Source: CAVRQM01 sp963723455 (GTDB lineage: Bacteria > Pseudomonadota > Alphaproteobacteria > Acetobacterales > Acetobacteraceae). Taken from it: a DNA stretch of 64,000 nucleotides. A model generated the notes under the pieces. The model had not been told where the DNA came from and ran no database searches. It saw nothing but the letters and a program-made list of their open reading frames with translations. Position 1 is the first letter of the stretch; every line of letters begins with the position of its first letter. The stretch is from positions 558,001-622,000 of the forward strand of contig CAVRQM010000005.1 in the NCBI GenBank assembly GCA_963723455.1. The letters are read 5' to 3'. Both the position numbers and the translations under genes were made by a program. Below, in pieces: positions 8,982-17,134 of this stretch.

Positions 8982-9957
8982 TGGCGAGCCGGCGGCGCGC
9001 GCGCGGCCGCATCGAATAGGCGGTGAAGCTGGTGGAGATCAGGATCACCAGCCCGATCACGATCTGGAAGAAGTATGGAGAGACGCCCAGCAGGTTGAGG
9101 CCGTTCTGCAGCACCGCGAGCAGCACGACGCCGAGCAGCACGCCGCCGACGCTGCCGGCGCCCCCGGTCAGGCTGGCCCCGCCCAGGACCGCAGCCGACA
9201 GCACCGACAGCTCGCCGCCATACAGCGCGTTGGGCACGCTCTCGCCGACGCGGTGCGCCTGCAGCAGACCGCCGACTGCGGCCAACAGGCCAAGATAGCC
9301 GTAGGCGAGATAGTGCATCGCGCCGATGCGGATGCCAATCCGGCGCGCGGATTCCGGGTTGCCGCCCATCGCATACAGCTGGCGTCCGGCATTGCTGCGC
9401 GCCATCAGCAGCCAGGTCAGCAGCGCCGCACCCGCCAGCACCACGATCGGCAGCGTCACCCGCACCAGATCGCCGTTCGCCGCGGTCCATTGCGCGAACA
9501 CGACGCGGTTGCTCCACCAATCGGGCAGGTTGTAGATCGAGCGGCCGCCGGTGGCATACATCAACAGGGCGAAATAGACGCTCATGGTCGCGATCGTCGC
9601 AATGATCGACGTGACCCGCACGAAATGGATCAGCGTCGCGTTCAGGCAGCCGAGCGCGACGCCGATGAGCAGGCCCGCCGGAACGCAGGCCAACGCCGGC
9701 AGCGCCAGCCGTGTTGCGAGGTATGCAGCCGCATATTGCGCGACGGACGCGGTGGCGGCGAACGAGATGTCGATGCCGCCGGCCACCAGCACCACGAACA
9801 GCCCCATCGCCAGCACGCCCTGGACGGAATAGGTCTCCAGCAGGTCGATGATATTCCCGGTAGTCAGGAAACCGGGAGCGGTGGCGGACAGGATCGCGCC
9901 CATGACGATGATGACCGCCAGCAGCCAGAGTTCGTGATTGAGGCGGGACGGAATCAT
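8974..9957 (-). CDS. Sugar ABC transporter permease, RbsC family (first subunit)
   Basis: 327-residue permease of the RbsC family; the conserved cytoplasmic loop reads MGGNPESARRIGI and the C-terminal helix pair is present. It lies 6 bases after the ATPase gene and overlaps the second permease, giving a compact binding protein-ATPase-permease-permease order. Long hydrophobic helices begin at about residue 7 without a cleavable signal. The C-terminal tail is Arg-rich, consistent with the cytoplasmic end. Confidence 0.9.
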   Translation of the reverse strand: MIPSRLNHELWLLAVIIVMGAILSATAPGFLTTGNIIDLLETYSVQGVLAMGLFVVLVAGGIDISFAATASVAQYAAAYLATRLALPALACVPAGLLIGVALGCLNATLIHFVRVTSIIATIATMSVYFALLMYATGGRSIYNLPDWWSNRVVFAQWTAANGDLVRVTLPIVVLAGAALLTWLLMARSNAGRQLYAMGGNPESARRIGIRIGAMHYLAYGYLGLLAAVGGLLQAHRVGESVPNALYGGELSVLSAAVLGGASLTGGAGSVGGVLLGVVLLAVLQNGLNLLGVSPYFFQIVIGLVILISTSFTAYSMRPRARRRLANG

Positions 9958-9963
9958 TGCGAG

Positions 9964-11454
9964 CTACGCATACACCGCGGACTCGACGGCGGCCTCGTCC
10001 AAGACTCCGGGGACCATCTCGTCCGCGATCCTGCCCGCCCGCATGTGCAGCACCCGGTCGCAGGTGGCGAACAGCTCGGCCACCTCGTCGCTAATGAACA
10101 GGACACCCACACCGTCATCGGCCAGCTTTCGCACGATGTCGTAGATGCCGCGCTTGTTGCCGACATCGACGCCGACCGTGGGGCTGTCCAGGATCAGCAG
10201 CTTCGGTTGCGTCGCCAGCCACTTGCCGAGCACCAGCCGCTGCTGGTTGCCCCCGGACAGAGTCTGCGCCGGCTGGTCCAGGCCGGGGATCCGGATCGCC
10301 AGCCGCCGCACCCAGTCCGACGCGACCGCGCGCCGGCGGCCGGCGCTCAGCAGGCCGACCGCGCCCCGCAGCCGGCGCAGCACCGCCAGCACCAGGTTGT
10401 CCTCGATGGACTGGCGCAGGTTCAGCCCCAGGCTCAGCCGGTCCTCGGAGACATAGGCGATGCCGGCGCGCACCGCGTCGCGGTTGCTGCGCAGATGCAG
10501 CGTCTGGCCAGCGAGCTCGATCCGTCCGGCATCCGGCGCGGTCATGCCGAACAGGCTGAGCGCCAGTTCCGTGCGCCCGGCGCCGAGCAGGCCGGTCAGT
10601 CCGACCACCTCGCCCTGCCGCACCGTCAGGCTGACATCCTCGTATTCGCCGCGTCGGCTCAGGCCGATTGCCCGCAGCAGCGGCGGCGACGCCTGCATGT
10701 CGCGGGCGACGACGGGATGCTCGATGGACAATCCGGTCATCAGCTCGCCGATGCGCCGCGAATCCACCTCGCGCGCGGCAAAGGTGCCGACCAGACGGCC
10801 GTCGCGCAGCACGGTGACCCGTTCGGCGACTTGCGCCACCTCATCAAGCCGGTGGCTGACGAACACCACGGCGATGTGTTCGGAGCGAAGCTTCTCGACG
10901 ATGGACAGCAGCCGGCGGACCTCGGTTCGGGTCAGCGAGGCGGTCGGCTCGTCCATGAACAGCAGGCGGGCGGATCCGGCCAGACCGCGGCAGATGGCGA
11001 CGATCTGGCGTTCGGCCACCGGCAGGTCGGCAACGCGCCGAGCCAACGGCAGCGCATGCCCCAGCCGCTCCAGCGCGGCCGCGGCGCTCTCGCGCATCCG
11101 GGCGAACCGGGCCGGTCGCGCCAGGCCGGACAGGGTCTGCTCGACCGCGATGTTCTCGGCCACCGACAGGTTCGGAAACAGCGATAGATCCTGGAAGATC
11201 ACCTGCACGCCAAGGGCTTTCGCGCGGGCCGGGGTCAACGGCAGCACGCCCTTCCCATCGATCTCGACGCTGCCGCCGGGATCCGGCGAATGGACCCCGG
11301 CGACGACCTTTATCAGGGTGCTTTTGCCGCAGCCGTTCTCGCCGACCAGGCAATGCACCTCGCCCGCGCGCACGTCCCAGTCGATGCGGTCCAGCGCCAG
11401 GGCGCCGCCGAACCGCTTGCTCACCGAGCGCAAGCGCAGGAAGGGTCCGCTCAG
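9964..11454 (-). CDS. Sugar ABC transporter ATP-binding protein, RbsA type (two ATPase domains)
   Basis: About 496 residues with two nucleotide-binding domains. The first has Walker A GENGCGKST, the helper motif VAERQIVA and Walker B MDEPTASL. The second, as usual for RbsA proteins, has a degenerate Walker A (GLLGAGRTEL) but a good LSGGNQQ signature. Its Walker B region reads LILDSPTVGVDVG, with Ser where the catalytic Glu normally stands. No ATG, GTG or TTG lies at the right place after the binding-protein stop; a CTG at 11454, two bases after that stop, gives the expected N-terminus. An ATG at 11547 would add 31 unrelated residues inside the upstream gene. Confidence 0.88.
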   Translation of the reverse strand: MSGPFLRLRSVSKRFGGALALDRIDWDVRAGEVHCLVGENGCGKSTLIKVVAGVHSPDPGGSVEIDGKGVLPLTPARAKALGVQVIFQDLSLFPNLSVAENIAVEQTLSGLARPARFARMRESAAAALERLGHALPLARRVADLPVAERQIVAICRGLAGSARLLFMDEPTASLTRTEVRRLLSIVEKLRSEHIAVVFVSHRLDEVAQVAERVTVLRDGRLVGTFAAREVDSRRIGELMTGLSIEHPVVARDMQASPPLLRAIGLSRRGEYEDVSLTVRQGEVVGLTGLLGAGRTELALSLFGMTAPDAGRIELAGQTLHLRSNRDAVRAGIAYVSEDRLSLGLNLRQSIEDNLVLAVLRRLRGAVGLLSAGRRRAVASDWVRRLAIRIPGLDQPAQTLSGGNQQRLVLGKWLATQPKLLILDSPTVGVDVGNKRGIYDIVRKLADDGVGVLFISDEVAELFATCDRVLHMRAGRIADEMVPGVLDEAAVESAVYA

Positions 11455-11455
11455 G

Positions 11456-12457
11456 TCACAGCCCCATTGCCACCAAGCGGTCGATGTTGGCGCGGTCCAG
11501 AGACTCCAGCTTCTGCGCCAGCACCAGCCGCTTGACCGGATCGACATGCACCGGCCCGATATCTGCCACGGTCATTCCATCGCTCGGCTGCTTGCCCGCC
11601 ACCAGACCGTTGCTGAGCCGCACGATGGTCATGCCGGCGACCATCGGATTCCAGATGAAGCCGCCGCGGATTGTGCCGTCCTTGACGTATTTGGCGCCCT
11701 GACCTGGCGAGAACCCGCCGACCAGCACGATCGACGTCTCCTTGCCGCGCTCCTCCAGCGCACGCGCCGCACCGATCGGCCCCTGTGAGCCGAATGTCAG
11801 GATGCCCTTCAGATCCGGGTGCGCGCGCATCTGGTCCAGCGCCGTGCGGTAGCTGTCGTCCACGCTCTCGGCCACGCCGAACCGGTCGGTGACGAGCTGC
11901 ATCTTGGGGTATTTCTGCTTCTGCAGCGCGATCGCCGCGTCGGCCCACTTGTTGTGCAGCGGCACCGTCAGCGAGCCGACATAGACGATATACTTGCCCT
12001 CGCCGTTCATCTCATGCGCGAACTTCTCCATGTGGGCATCGCCATAGCCCTGCACCGTGGTCAGCTCGATGTCCCAGTCGTTGTACTTCTGGTCCGGGCT
12101 TTCGTGCGTCACCACCTTAATGCCGGCCGCCTTGGCGCGCTGGAACACCGGCTCCAGCGCCACCGCGTCGTTCGGCACGACCGCGATCACGTCCACCTTG
12201 CGGGCGATCAGATCTTCCACCGCCGCAACCTGCTGCGCCGCGTCGGCCTGCGTCGGGCCGACCATCCAGGCATTCACGTTCTGTTCGGCGGCGGCCTTTT
12301 TGATGCCGACCTCCATCGCGTTGAACCAGGGGATGCCGCCAATCTTCACCACTACGGCAATCTGCGGCGGTTTTTGCGCCCGCGCCGGACGCGAAGCGGC
12401 TCCGGCGAGCGCCGCGGCGGCGGCTGTCGTGAGCGACTGGCGACGAGTGATCGGCAT
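11456..12457 (-). CDS. Periplasmic sugar-binding protein of an RbsB/RhaS-like ABC importer
   Basis: 333 residues with a twin-arginine-like start (MPITRRQSL) and an Ala-rich signal segment ending near ARAQ. The mature part has the two-lobe type I periplasmic-binding fold of RbsB, RhaS and LsrB proteins. The ATG at 12457 is chosen because GGGGAGG stands 6 bases upstream; an ATG at 12472 lacks such a site. It begins 33 bases after the LacI gene and is followed directly by the ATPase. It delivers the inducing sugar to the permeases; the ligand is not identifiable from sequence. Confidence 0.88.
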   Translation of the reverse strand: MPITRRQSLTTAAAAALAGAASRPARAQKPPQIAVVVKIGGIPWFNAMEVGIKKAAAEQNVNAWMVGPTQADAAQQVAAVEDLIARKVDVIAVVPNDAVALEPVFQRAKAAGIKVVTHESPDQKYNDWDIELTTVQGYGDAHMEKFAHEMNGEGKYIVYVGSLTVPLHNKWADAAIALQKQKYPKMQLVTDRFGVAESVDDSYRTALDQMRAHPDLKGILTFGSQGPIGAARALEERGKETSIVLVGGFSPGQGAKYVKDGTIRGGFIWNPMVAGMTIVRLSNGLVAGKQPSDGMTVADIGPVHVDPVKRLVLAQKLESLDRANIDRLVAMGL

Positions 12458-12490
12458 GGCAGTCCTCCCCATTCGGTTTCTTGTTGGACG

Positions 12491-13516
12491 TCAGGCGGCT
12501 TGAATCTCCTGTCGCGGCCGCGCCGGCCGGCTGGACTCGCGAATCTCGAGCGCGCAGCCCAGTCGCACCTCCTGCGGCGCGGACGAATCGCCATCGATGC
12601 GGGCCTGCAGGCGTCCCCATGCGGCGCGCGCCATCGACGCGGTCGGCTGGCGCACCGCAGTCAGCGTGGGCGAGACTACTCGCATCCATTCCTCGTCATC
12701 GAACCCGGCCAGCGCGATGTCGCGCCCGACCCGCAGACCGCGACCGGCCAGCGCCTCCAGGGCGCCCATCGTGGCCAGGTTGTTGAGCGTGAACAGCGCA
12801 TCGGGCGGCGTCGGCGTCGCCTCAAGGAATCGGGTCAGCGCCTTGCGGCAATCCTCGACGCTGATGCCGACCTCCAGAATGTCGGCCTGCGCCCGCCCGT
12901 CGGCCGCGGCACGGAACCCGTCGCAGCGTTCGGCGACGTTGCGGATCTTCAGGCTGCTGGCCAGGGCCAGAAGGCGGGTGTGGCCCTGGTTGATAAGATG
13001 ATGCGTCACCTCGGCGGCGGCGGCGCGGTTGTCCACGCCCACCACGTCCAGGTCGGGATTTGCCGGGATGCGGTCCGCCACCACCATCGGCACGCCGGCG
13101 GCGCGCGACACCGGGCGCGTGGCCATCTCGTCGTCGCACGGCACCAGGACGATGCCCGCCGGCCGCCAGGTCAGCAGCGCGCGCAGGCGGGCGGCCTCGG
13201 TCTCGCAGTCGCCGCCGGAGCTGACGATCAGCAGGTCGTAGCCGGCGCGGCGCGCCTCCTCCTCCAGCACTGCGACGAACGCGCCGAAAAACGGGTTGGC
13301 GATGTCGGGCACGACCACCCCGGCCACGGTCGAGCGACGGGACCGCAACCGCGCCGCGCCGACATCGGCGATATAGCCCAGCTCGGCCACCGCGCTGCGC
13401 ACCCGGTCGGCCAAGGCAGGGGCGACGTTGCGCCGCATGTTCAGGACGTTGGAAACCGTCGCCGTCGAAACCCCGGCACGGTCCGCCACGGTGCGTATGG
13501 ACGGCATCTTGCTCAC
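12491..13516 (-). CDS. LacI-family transcriptional regulator of the sugar operon
   Basis: 341 residues. The N-terminal helix-turn-helix and hinge helix are clear (RTVADRAGVSTATVSNVLN, then the region around residues 25-60), followed by a periplasmic-binding-like effector domain with the usual GVVVPDIANPFF start. It is the first gene of the operon and reads in the same direction as the transporter and enzymes, 33 bases before the binding-protein start. A palindrome-like site at 13555-13570 lies about 40 bases upstream of its start, so it probably represses its own operon and is released by the sugar or a derivative. An alternative start is the Met at 13507. Confidence 0.92.
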   Translation of the reverse strand: MSKMPSIRTVADRAGVSTATVSNVLNMRRNVAPALADRVRSAVAELGYIADVGAARLRSRRSTVAGVVVPDIANPFFGAFVAVLEEEARRAGYDLLIVSSGGDCETEAARLRALLTWRPAGIVLVPCDDEMATRPVSRAAGVPMVVADRIPANPDLDVVGVDNRAAAAEVTHHLINQGHTRLLALASSLKIRNVAERCDGFRAAADGRAQADILEVGISVEDCRKALTRFLEATPTPPDALFTLNNLATMGALEALAGRGLRVGRDIALAGFDDEEWMRVVSPTLTAVRQPTASMARAAWGRLQARIDGDSSAPQEVRLGCALEIRESSRPARPRQEIQAA

Positions 13517-13554
13517 GTTCTTCGCGCCGCGCGCCTCATCGGCGCGCGCCTCCC

Positions 13555-13570
13555 AGTAAACGTTTCACTG
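13555..13570. promoter_or_regulatory. Probable LacI-family operator
   Basis: The bases AGTAAACGTTTCACT contain a perfect 8-base palindrome AAACGTTT with outer AGT/ACT arms offset by one base. A central CG flanked by A/T-rich half-sites is the usual pattern for LacI-family operators. It is 39 bases upstream of the LacI gene start, in the only sizeable gap before the sugar operon, and stands out in very GC-rich surroundings. Binding is inferred. Confidence 0.6.
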
Positions 13571-13699
13571 ATTGGGCGGAGGAAACGCGGCACGAGTCAA
13601 GCGCCGTGTGCGCGAGTCACGTCGCGGCCGGAACGTTGCGCTTGCCCGCCGTCCCGCGCTACCATCCGCGTGATCAAGGGCGACCCGGGGGGATCAGGG

Positions 13700-14254
13700 A
13701 TGTTCAGGCCGGGATGGCTGGCGGCGTGTGGCGCGGCGTGCCTGCTGGCGGCGTCGGCGGCGCGAGCCGACGATTTCACCCTCTCCAGCCCGGATCTGCA
13801 GCAGGGCGGAACCGTCCCCCTGCAGCAGGTGTATCAAGGCTGCGGCGGGCAGAACATCTCTCCGGCGCTCGCCTGGAGCGGCGCGCCGGCATCCGCAAAA
13901 AGCCTGGCGCTCACCGTGTATGATCCCGACGCGCCGACCGGCAGCGGCTTCTGGCATTGGGTGCTGTTCGATATTCCGGCTACCGCGACGGGCCTGCCGA
14001 AGGACGCCGGCAATCCCGCCCGGCACCTGACTCCGCCGGGCGCGGTATCGGTGCGCAGCGACTACGGCCCGCCGGGCTATGGCGGTCCATGCCCGCCGGA
14101 AGGCGACAAGCCGCACCGCTACATTTTCACGCTGTTTGCCGTCGATCTGGCAAAGCTGCCGGTCGATGCCGGAGCCTCGCCCGCGGTGGTCGGGTTCAAC
14201 CTGCATTTCCACACCATCGCCAGGACCACGCTGACGGCGACCTACGGGCATTGA
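13700..14254 (+). CDS. Periplasmic PEBP-family protein (YbhB/YbcL-like)
   Basis: 184 residues from the ATG at 13700 (AGGGA just upstream). A signal peptide is evident (hydrophobic residues 7-22, cleavage after ASAARA). The mature part has the phosphatidylethanolamine-binding protein signature: YDPDAPTGSGFWHW with the anion-binding Asp-Pro pair, and YGPPGYGGPCPP. Bacterial members are called Raf-kinase-inhibitor-like; their ligand and role are not well known. It stands alone, divergent from the LacI gene and convergent with hemB. Confidence 0.88.
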   Translation: MFRPGWLAACGAACLLAASAARADDFTLSSPDLQQGGTVPLQQVYQGCGGQNISPALAWSGAPASAKSLALTVYDPDAPTGSGFWHWVLFDIPATATGLPKDAGNPARHLTPPGAVSVRSDYGPPGYGGPCPPEGDKPHRYIFTLFAVDLAKLPVDAGASPAVVGFNLHFHTIARTTLTATYGH

Positions 14255-14275
14255 GGCCCGGCCCGCCGCGCTGCC

Positions 14276-15266
14276 TCAGGCGCGCAACGCTCTGGCCGCC
14301 GCCGGGGCGAAGTAGGTCAGCATGCCGGATGCGCCCGCGCGCTTGAACGCCATCAGGCTTTCCAGCACGGCCCGGTCGTGATCCAGCCAGCCCCGCTCGA
14401 CGGCGGCCATCAGCATCGAATACTCGCCGCTTACCTGATAGGCGAAGGTCGGCACCGCAAACCGGTCATGCACCCGGCGCAGCACGTCCAGATAGGGCAT
14501 GCCCGGCTTGACCATCACCATGTCCGCGCCCTCAAGCAGGTCCATCTCGACCTCGCGCAGCGCCTCGTCGCCGTTGGCCGGGTCCATCTGATAGGTCTTT
14601 TTGTCGCCGTTCAGGCGCGCCGAGCGGACGGCATCGCGGTACGGGCCATAGAACGCGCTGGCGTATTTCGCGGCATAGCTCATGATCCGCGTGTCGATCA
14701 GCCCTGCCGCGTCCAACGCCGCGCGGATCGCGCCCACCCGCCCGTCCATCATGTCCGACGGCCCCACCACGTCGATTCCGGCCTGCGCCTGCGCGACAGC
14801 CTGCCGCGCCAGCACGTCCACGCTCGCGTCGTTGGCCACAAAGCCGTCGCGCAGCACGCCGTCATGCCCGTGCGTGGTGTACAGGTCGAGCGCCACGTCC
14901 CCCAGCAGACCCACGTCCGGGAACTCCCGCTTCAGCAGCCTTGCCGCCTGGCAGATCAGGTTGTCGGGGTTGACCGCCTCGGTCCCGTCCGCGTCCTTCA
15001 GGTCGGCCGGGGTCGCAGGGAACAGCGCCACCATCGGGATGCCGAGCTTCACCCCTGCTTCCACGTGCGCGGCGAGACGATCGAGCGTGACGCGCTCGAA
15101 CTCCGGGCATCGAGGCCACCGTTTCGGTCTCCCCGTGGCCCGACCGCACGAACACCGGCCAGATCAGGTCGTCCACCGACAGCCGGTTCTCGGCCACCAG
15201 CCGGCGGGTCCAGGCATCGCGGCGGTTGCGGCGCAGGCGGGTGGCGGGGTAGCGGCCGACGGTCAT
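14276..15266 (-). CDS. hemB: Delta-aminolevulinic acid dehydratase (porphobilinogen synthase), frameshifted as read
   Basis: HemB condenses two aminolevulinate molecules to porphobilinogen in heme synthesis. The N-terminal 55 residues, starting MTVGRYPATRL at 15266, and the remaining 270 residues (with GDVALDLYTTHGHDG metal region, the Schiff-base Lys stretch VMVKPGMPYLD) lie in two frames. Removing one base of the AA pair at 15099-15100 joins SMPGV directly to ERVTLDRLAAHVEAG, giving a normal 329-residue enzyme. The total length (991 bases) is one base too many for a single frame. As the enzyme is generally essential, an error in the consensus is more likely than a dead gene. Confidence 0.88.
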
Positions 15267-15302
15267 GGGGCAATCACCTCGTATCTGGCCGGCGCTGCAT
15301 AA

Positions 15303-15339
15303 CGCTGGACAATCCCGGCGTCTTGCCGGAAATCCAGCG
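15303..15339 (+). promoter_or_regulatory. Two-tier stem-loop in the glyA leader
   Basis: An outer 7-base stem CGCTGGA (15303-15309) pairs with TCCAGCG (15333-15339); inside it a 5-base stem CCGGC (15315-15319) pairs with GCCGG (15325-15329) around a 5-base loop. It ends 4 bases before the strong ribosome site AGGAGG (15344-15349) of glyA. It could protect the leader or modulate initiation; no known riboswitch class is recognised. Confidence 0.5.
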
Positions 15340-15356
15340 GGCCAGGAGGCTCCCTT

Positions 15357-16664
15357 ATGAACGATCAGACGCCCGCCGCCAGCCCGCACCGCTTCTTCGC
15401 TGCGGGACTTGCCGAGACCGACCCCGAGCTGGCCGCCGCGATTGGCCGCGAGCTGGCCCGGCAGCAGGACGGCATCGAGCTGATCGCCAGCGAGAACATC
15501 GTCTCGGCCGCGGTGCTGGAAGCGCAGGGCTCGGTGCTGACGAACAAATACGCCGAGGGCTACCCTGGCCGCCGCTACTATGGCGGCTGCGCCGAGGTTG
15601 ACGTGGCCGAGCAACTGGCGATCGACCGCGCCAGGCAACTGTTCGGCGCCGGATTCGCCAACGTGCAGCCACATTCCGGCGCGCAGGCCAACCAAGCGGT
15701 GTTCCTGGCCACGCTGACCCCGGGCGACACCATTTTGGGCATGAGCCTGGCCGCCGGCGGCCACCTGACGCATGGCGCGGCGCCGAACCTGTCGGGCAAG
15801 TGGTTCCGCGCGGTGCAGTATGGCGTGCGCCGCGAGGACGGCCTGCTCGACTACGAGGAGCTCGAGCGGCTGGCGCGGGCGGAGCGACCGAAGATGATCA
15901 TTGCCGGCGGCTCGGCCTATCCACGCGTCATCGACTTCCCGCGCATCCGCGCCGTGGCTGACGAGGTCGGCGCGCTGTTCATGGTGGATATGGCGCATTT
16001 CGCCGGGCTGGTCGCGGCCGGCGTCTATCCGACCCCAGTGCCGCACGCCCACATCTCGACCACGACCACGCACAAGACGCTGCGCGGCCCGCGCGGCGGC
16101 ATGATCCTGACCAACGACCCGGAGCTGGCGAAACGGATCAACAGCGCGGTGTTCCCCGGCCTGCAAGGCGGCCCGCTGATGCACGTCATCGCGGGAAAGG
16201 CCGCGGCCTTCGGCGAGGCGCTGCGGCCGGAGTTCCGCGCCTATGCCGGGGCGGTGGTGGACAACGCCCGGGCGTTGGCGGCGACGCTGGTGGCGCAGGG
16301 CGTGAACATCGTCACCGGCGGAACGGACAGCCACCTGATGCTGGTCGATCTGCGGCCCAAGCGCGTCACCGGCAAGGCCGCCGAGGCCAGCCTGGAGCGG
16401 GCGCACATGACTGCCAACAAGAACGCCATCCCGTTCGACCCGGAAAAGCCGGCGGTCACCTCCGGGATCAGGCTGGGCACGCCTGCGGCCACCACGCGCG
16501 GCTTTGGCGTGACGGAGTTCCAGGAGGTCGGCCGCATGATCGGCGAGGTGCTGGACGGATTGGCAGGCAGCAACGACGGCGGCAACGCGACGGTGGAGCG
16601 GGCGGTCGGCGAGCGGGTGCTGGCGCTATGCGCGCGGTTCCCGATCTATGCGGCCGCCCGCTGA
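15357..16664 (+). CDS. glyA: Serine hydroxymethyltransferase
   Basis: 435 residues, normal length. PLP enzyme that interconverts serine and glycine and loads one-carbon units on tetrahydrofolate. The PLP lysine lies in the unmistakable motif TTTTHKTLRGPRGG; EGYPGRRYYGGCAEVD and LIASENIVS near the N-terminus are also SHMT signatures. AGGAGG is placed 7 bases before the ATG. It is followed 6 bases later by nrdR, with which it is very likely co-transcribed. Confidence 0.97.
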   Translation: MNDQTPAASPHRFFAAGLAETDPELAAAIGRELARQQDGIELIASENIVSAAVLEAQGSVLTNKYAEGYPGRRYYGGCAEVDVAEQLAIDRARQLFGAGFANVQPHSGAQANQAVFLATLTPGDTILGMSLAAGGHLTHGAAPNLSGKWFRAVQYGVRREDGLLDYEELERLARAERPKMIIAGGSAYPRVIDFPRIRAVADEVGALFMVDMAHFAGLVAAGVYPTPVPHAHISTTTTHKTLRGPRGGMILTNDPELAKRINSAVFPGLQGGPLMHVIAGKAAAFGEALRPEFRAYAGAVVDNARALAATLVAQGVNIVTGGTDSHLMLVDLRPKRVTGKAAEASLERAHMTANKNAIPFDPEKPAVTSGIRLGTPAATTRGFGVTEFQEVGRMIGEVLDGLAGSNDGGNATVERAVGERVLALCARFPIYAAAR

Positions 16665-16670
16665 CGCATC

Positions 16671-17126
16671 ATGCGCTGCCCGTTCTGCGGCCACGACGAT
16701 ACCCAGGTGAAGGACAGCCGCCCCGCCGATGACGGGGCGGCGATCCGCCGGCGGCGGTCCTGCATCAGCTGCGGCCAGCGTTTCACCACTGTCGAGCGGG
16801 TCCAGTTGCGCGAGCTGGTGGTGGTCAAGTCCGACAGCCGCCGCGTCGCCTTCGACCGCGACAAGCTGCTGCGCTCGGTGCGCATCGCGCTGCGCAAGCG
16901 GCCGGTGAGCGAGGAGCGGGTCGAGCGCATCGTCAACGGCATCGTCCGCCAGCTCGAAGCCTCCGGCGAGGCCGAGGTCGCCTCCAAGCAGATTGGCGAG
17001 CTGGTCATGGAAACGCTGAAGGAGGTGGACGCCGTGGCCTACGTCCGTTTCGCCTCGGTGTATCGCAATTTCCGCGAAGCCAAGGACTTCGAGGCCTTCC
17101 TGGGCGCGCTGGGCGAGGCCACGTAG
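16671..17126 (+). CDS. nrdR: Transcriptional repressor NrdR
   Basis: 151 residues. The N-terminal zinc ribbon is complete (C3, C6, C31, C34) and is followed by the ATP-cone domain with the VVVKSDSRR and FDRDKLLRS motifs. NrdR senses ATP/dATP and represses ribonucleotide reductase genes through NrdR boxes. The start 6 bases after glyA and the ribD start 8 bases downstream show it is in one transcript with glyA and ribD, as in many alphaproteobacteria. Confidence 0.96.
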   Translation: MRCPFCGHDDTQVKDSRPADDGAAIRRRRSCISCGQRFTTVERVQLRELVVVKSDSRRVAFDRDKLLRSVRIALRKRPVSEERVERIVNGIVRQLEASGEAEVASKQIGELVMETLKEVDAVAYVRFASVYRNFREAKDFEAFLGALGEAT

Positions 17127-17134
17127 CGGCGGCG

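Noticed and set aside
11456..12457. Reading the sugar operon as an autoinducer-2 (lsr) operon because the binding protein resembles LsrB
   Set aside because: No LsrF/LsrG/LsrR-type genes; aldolase is class II and the regulator is LacI type.
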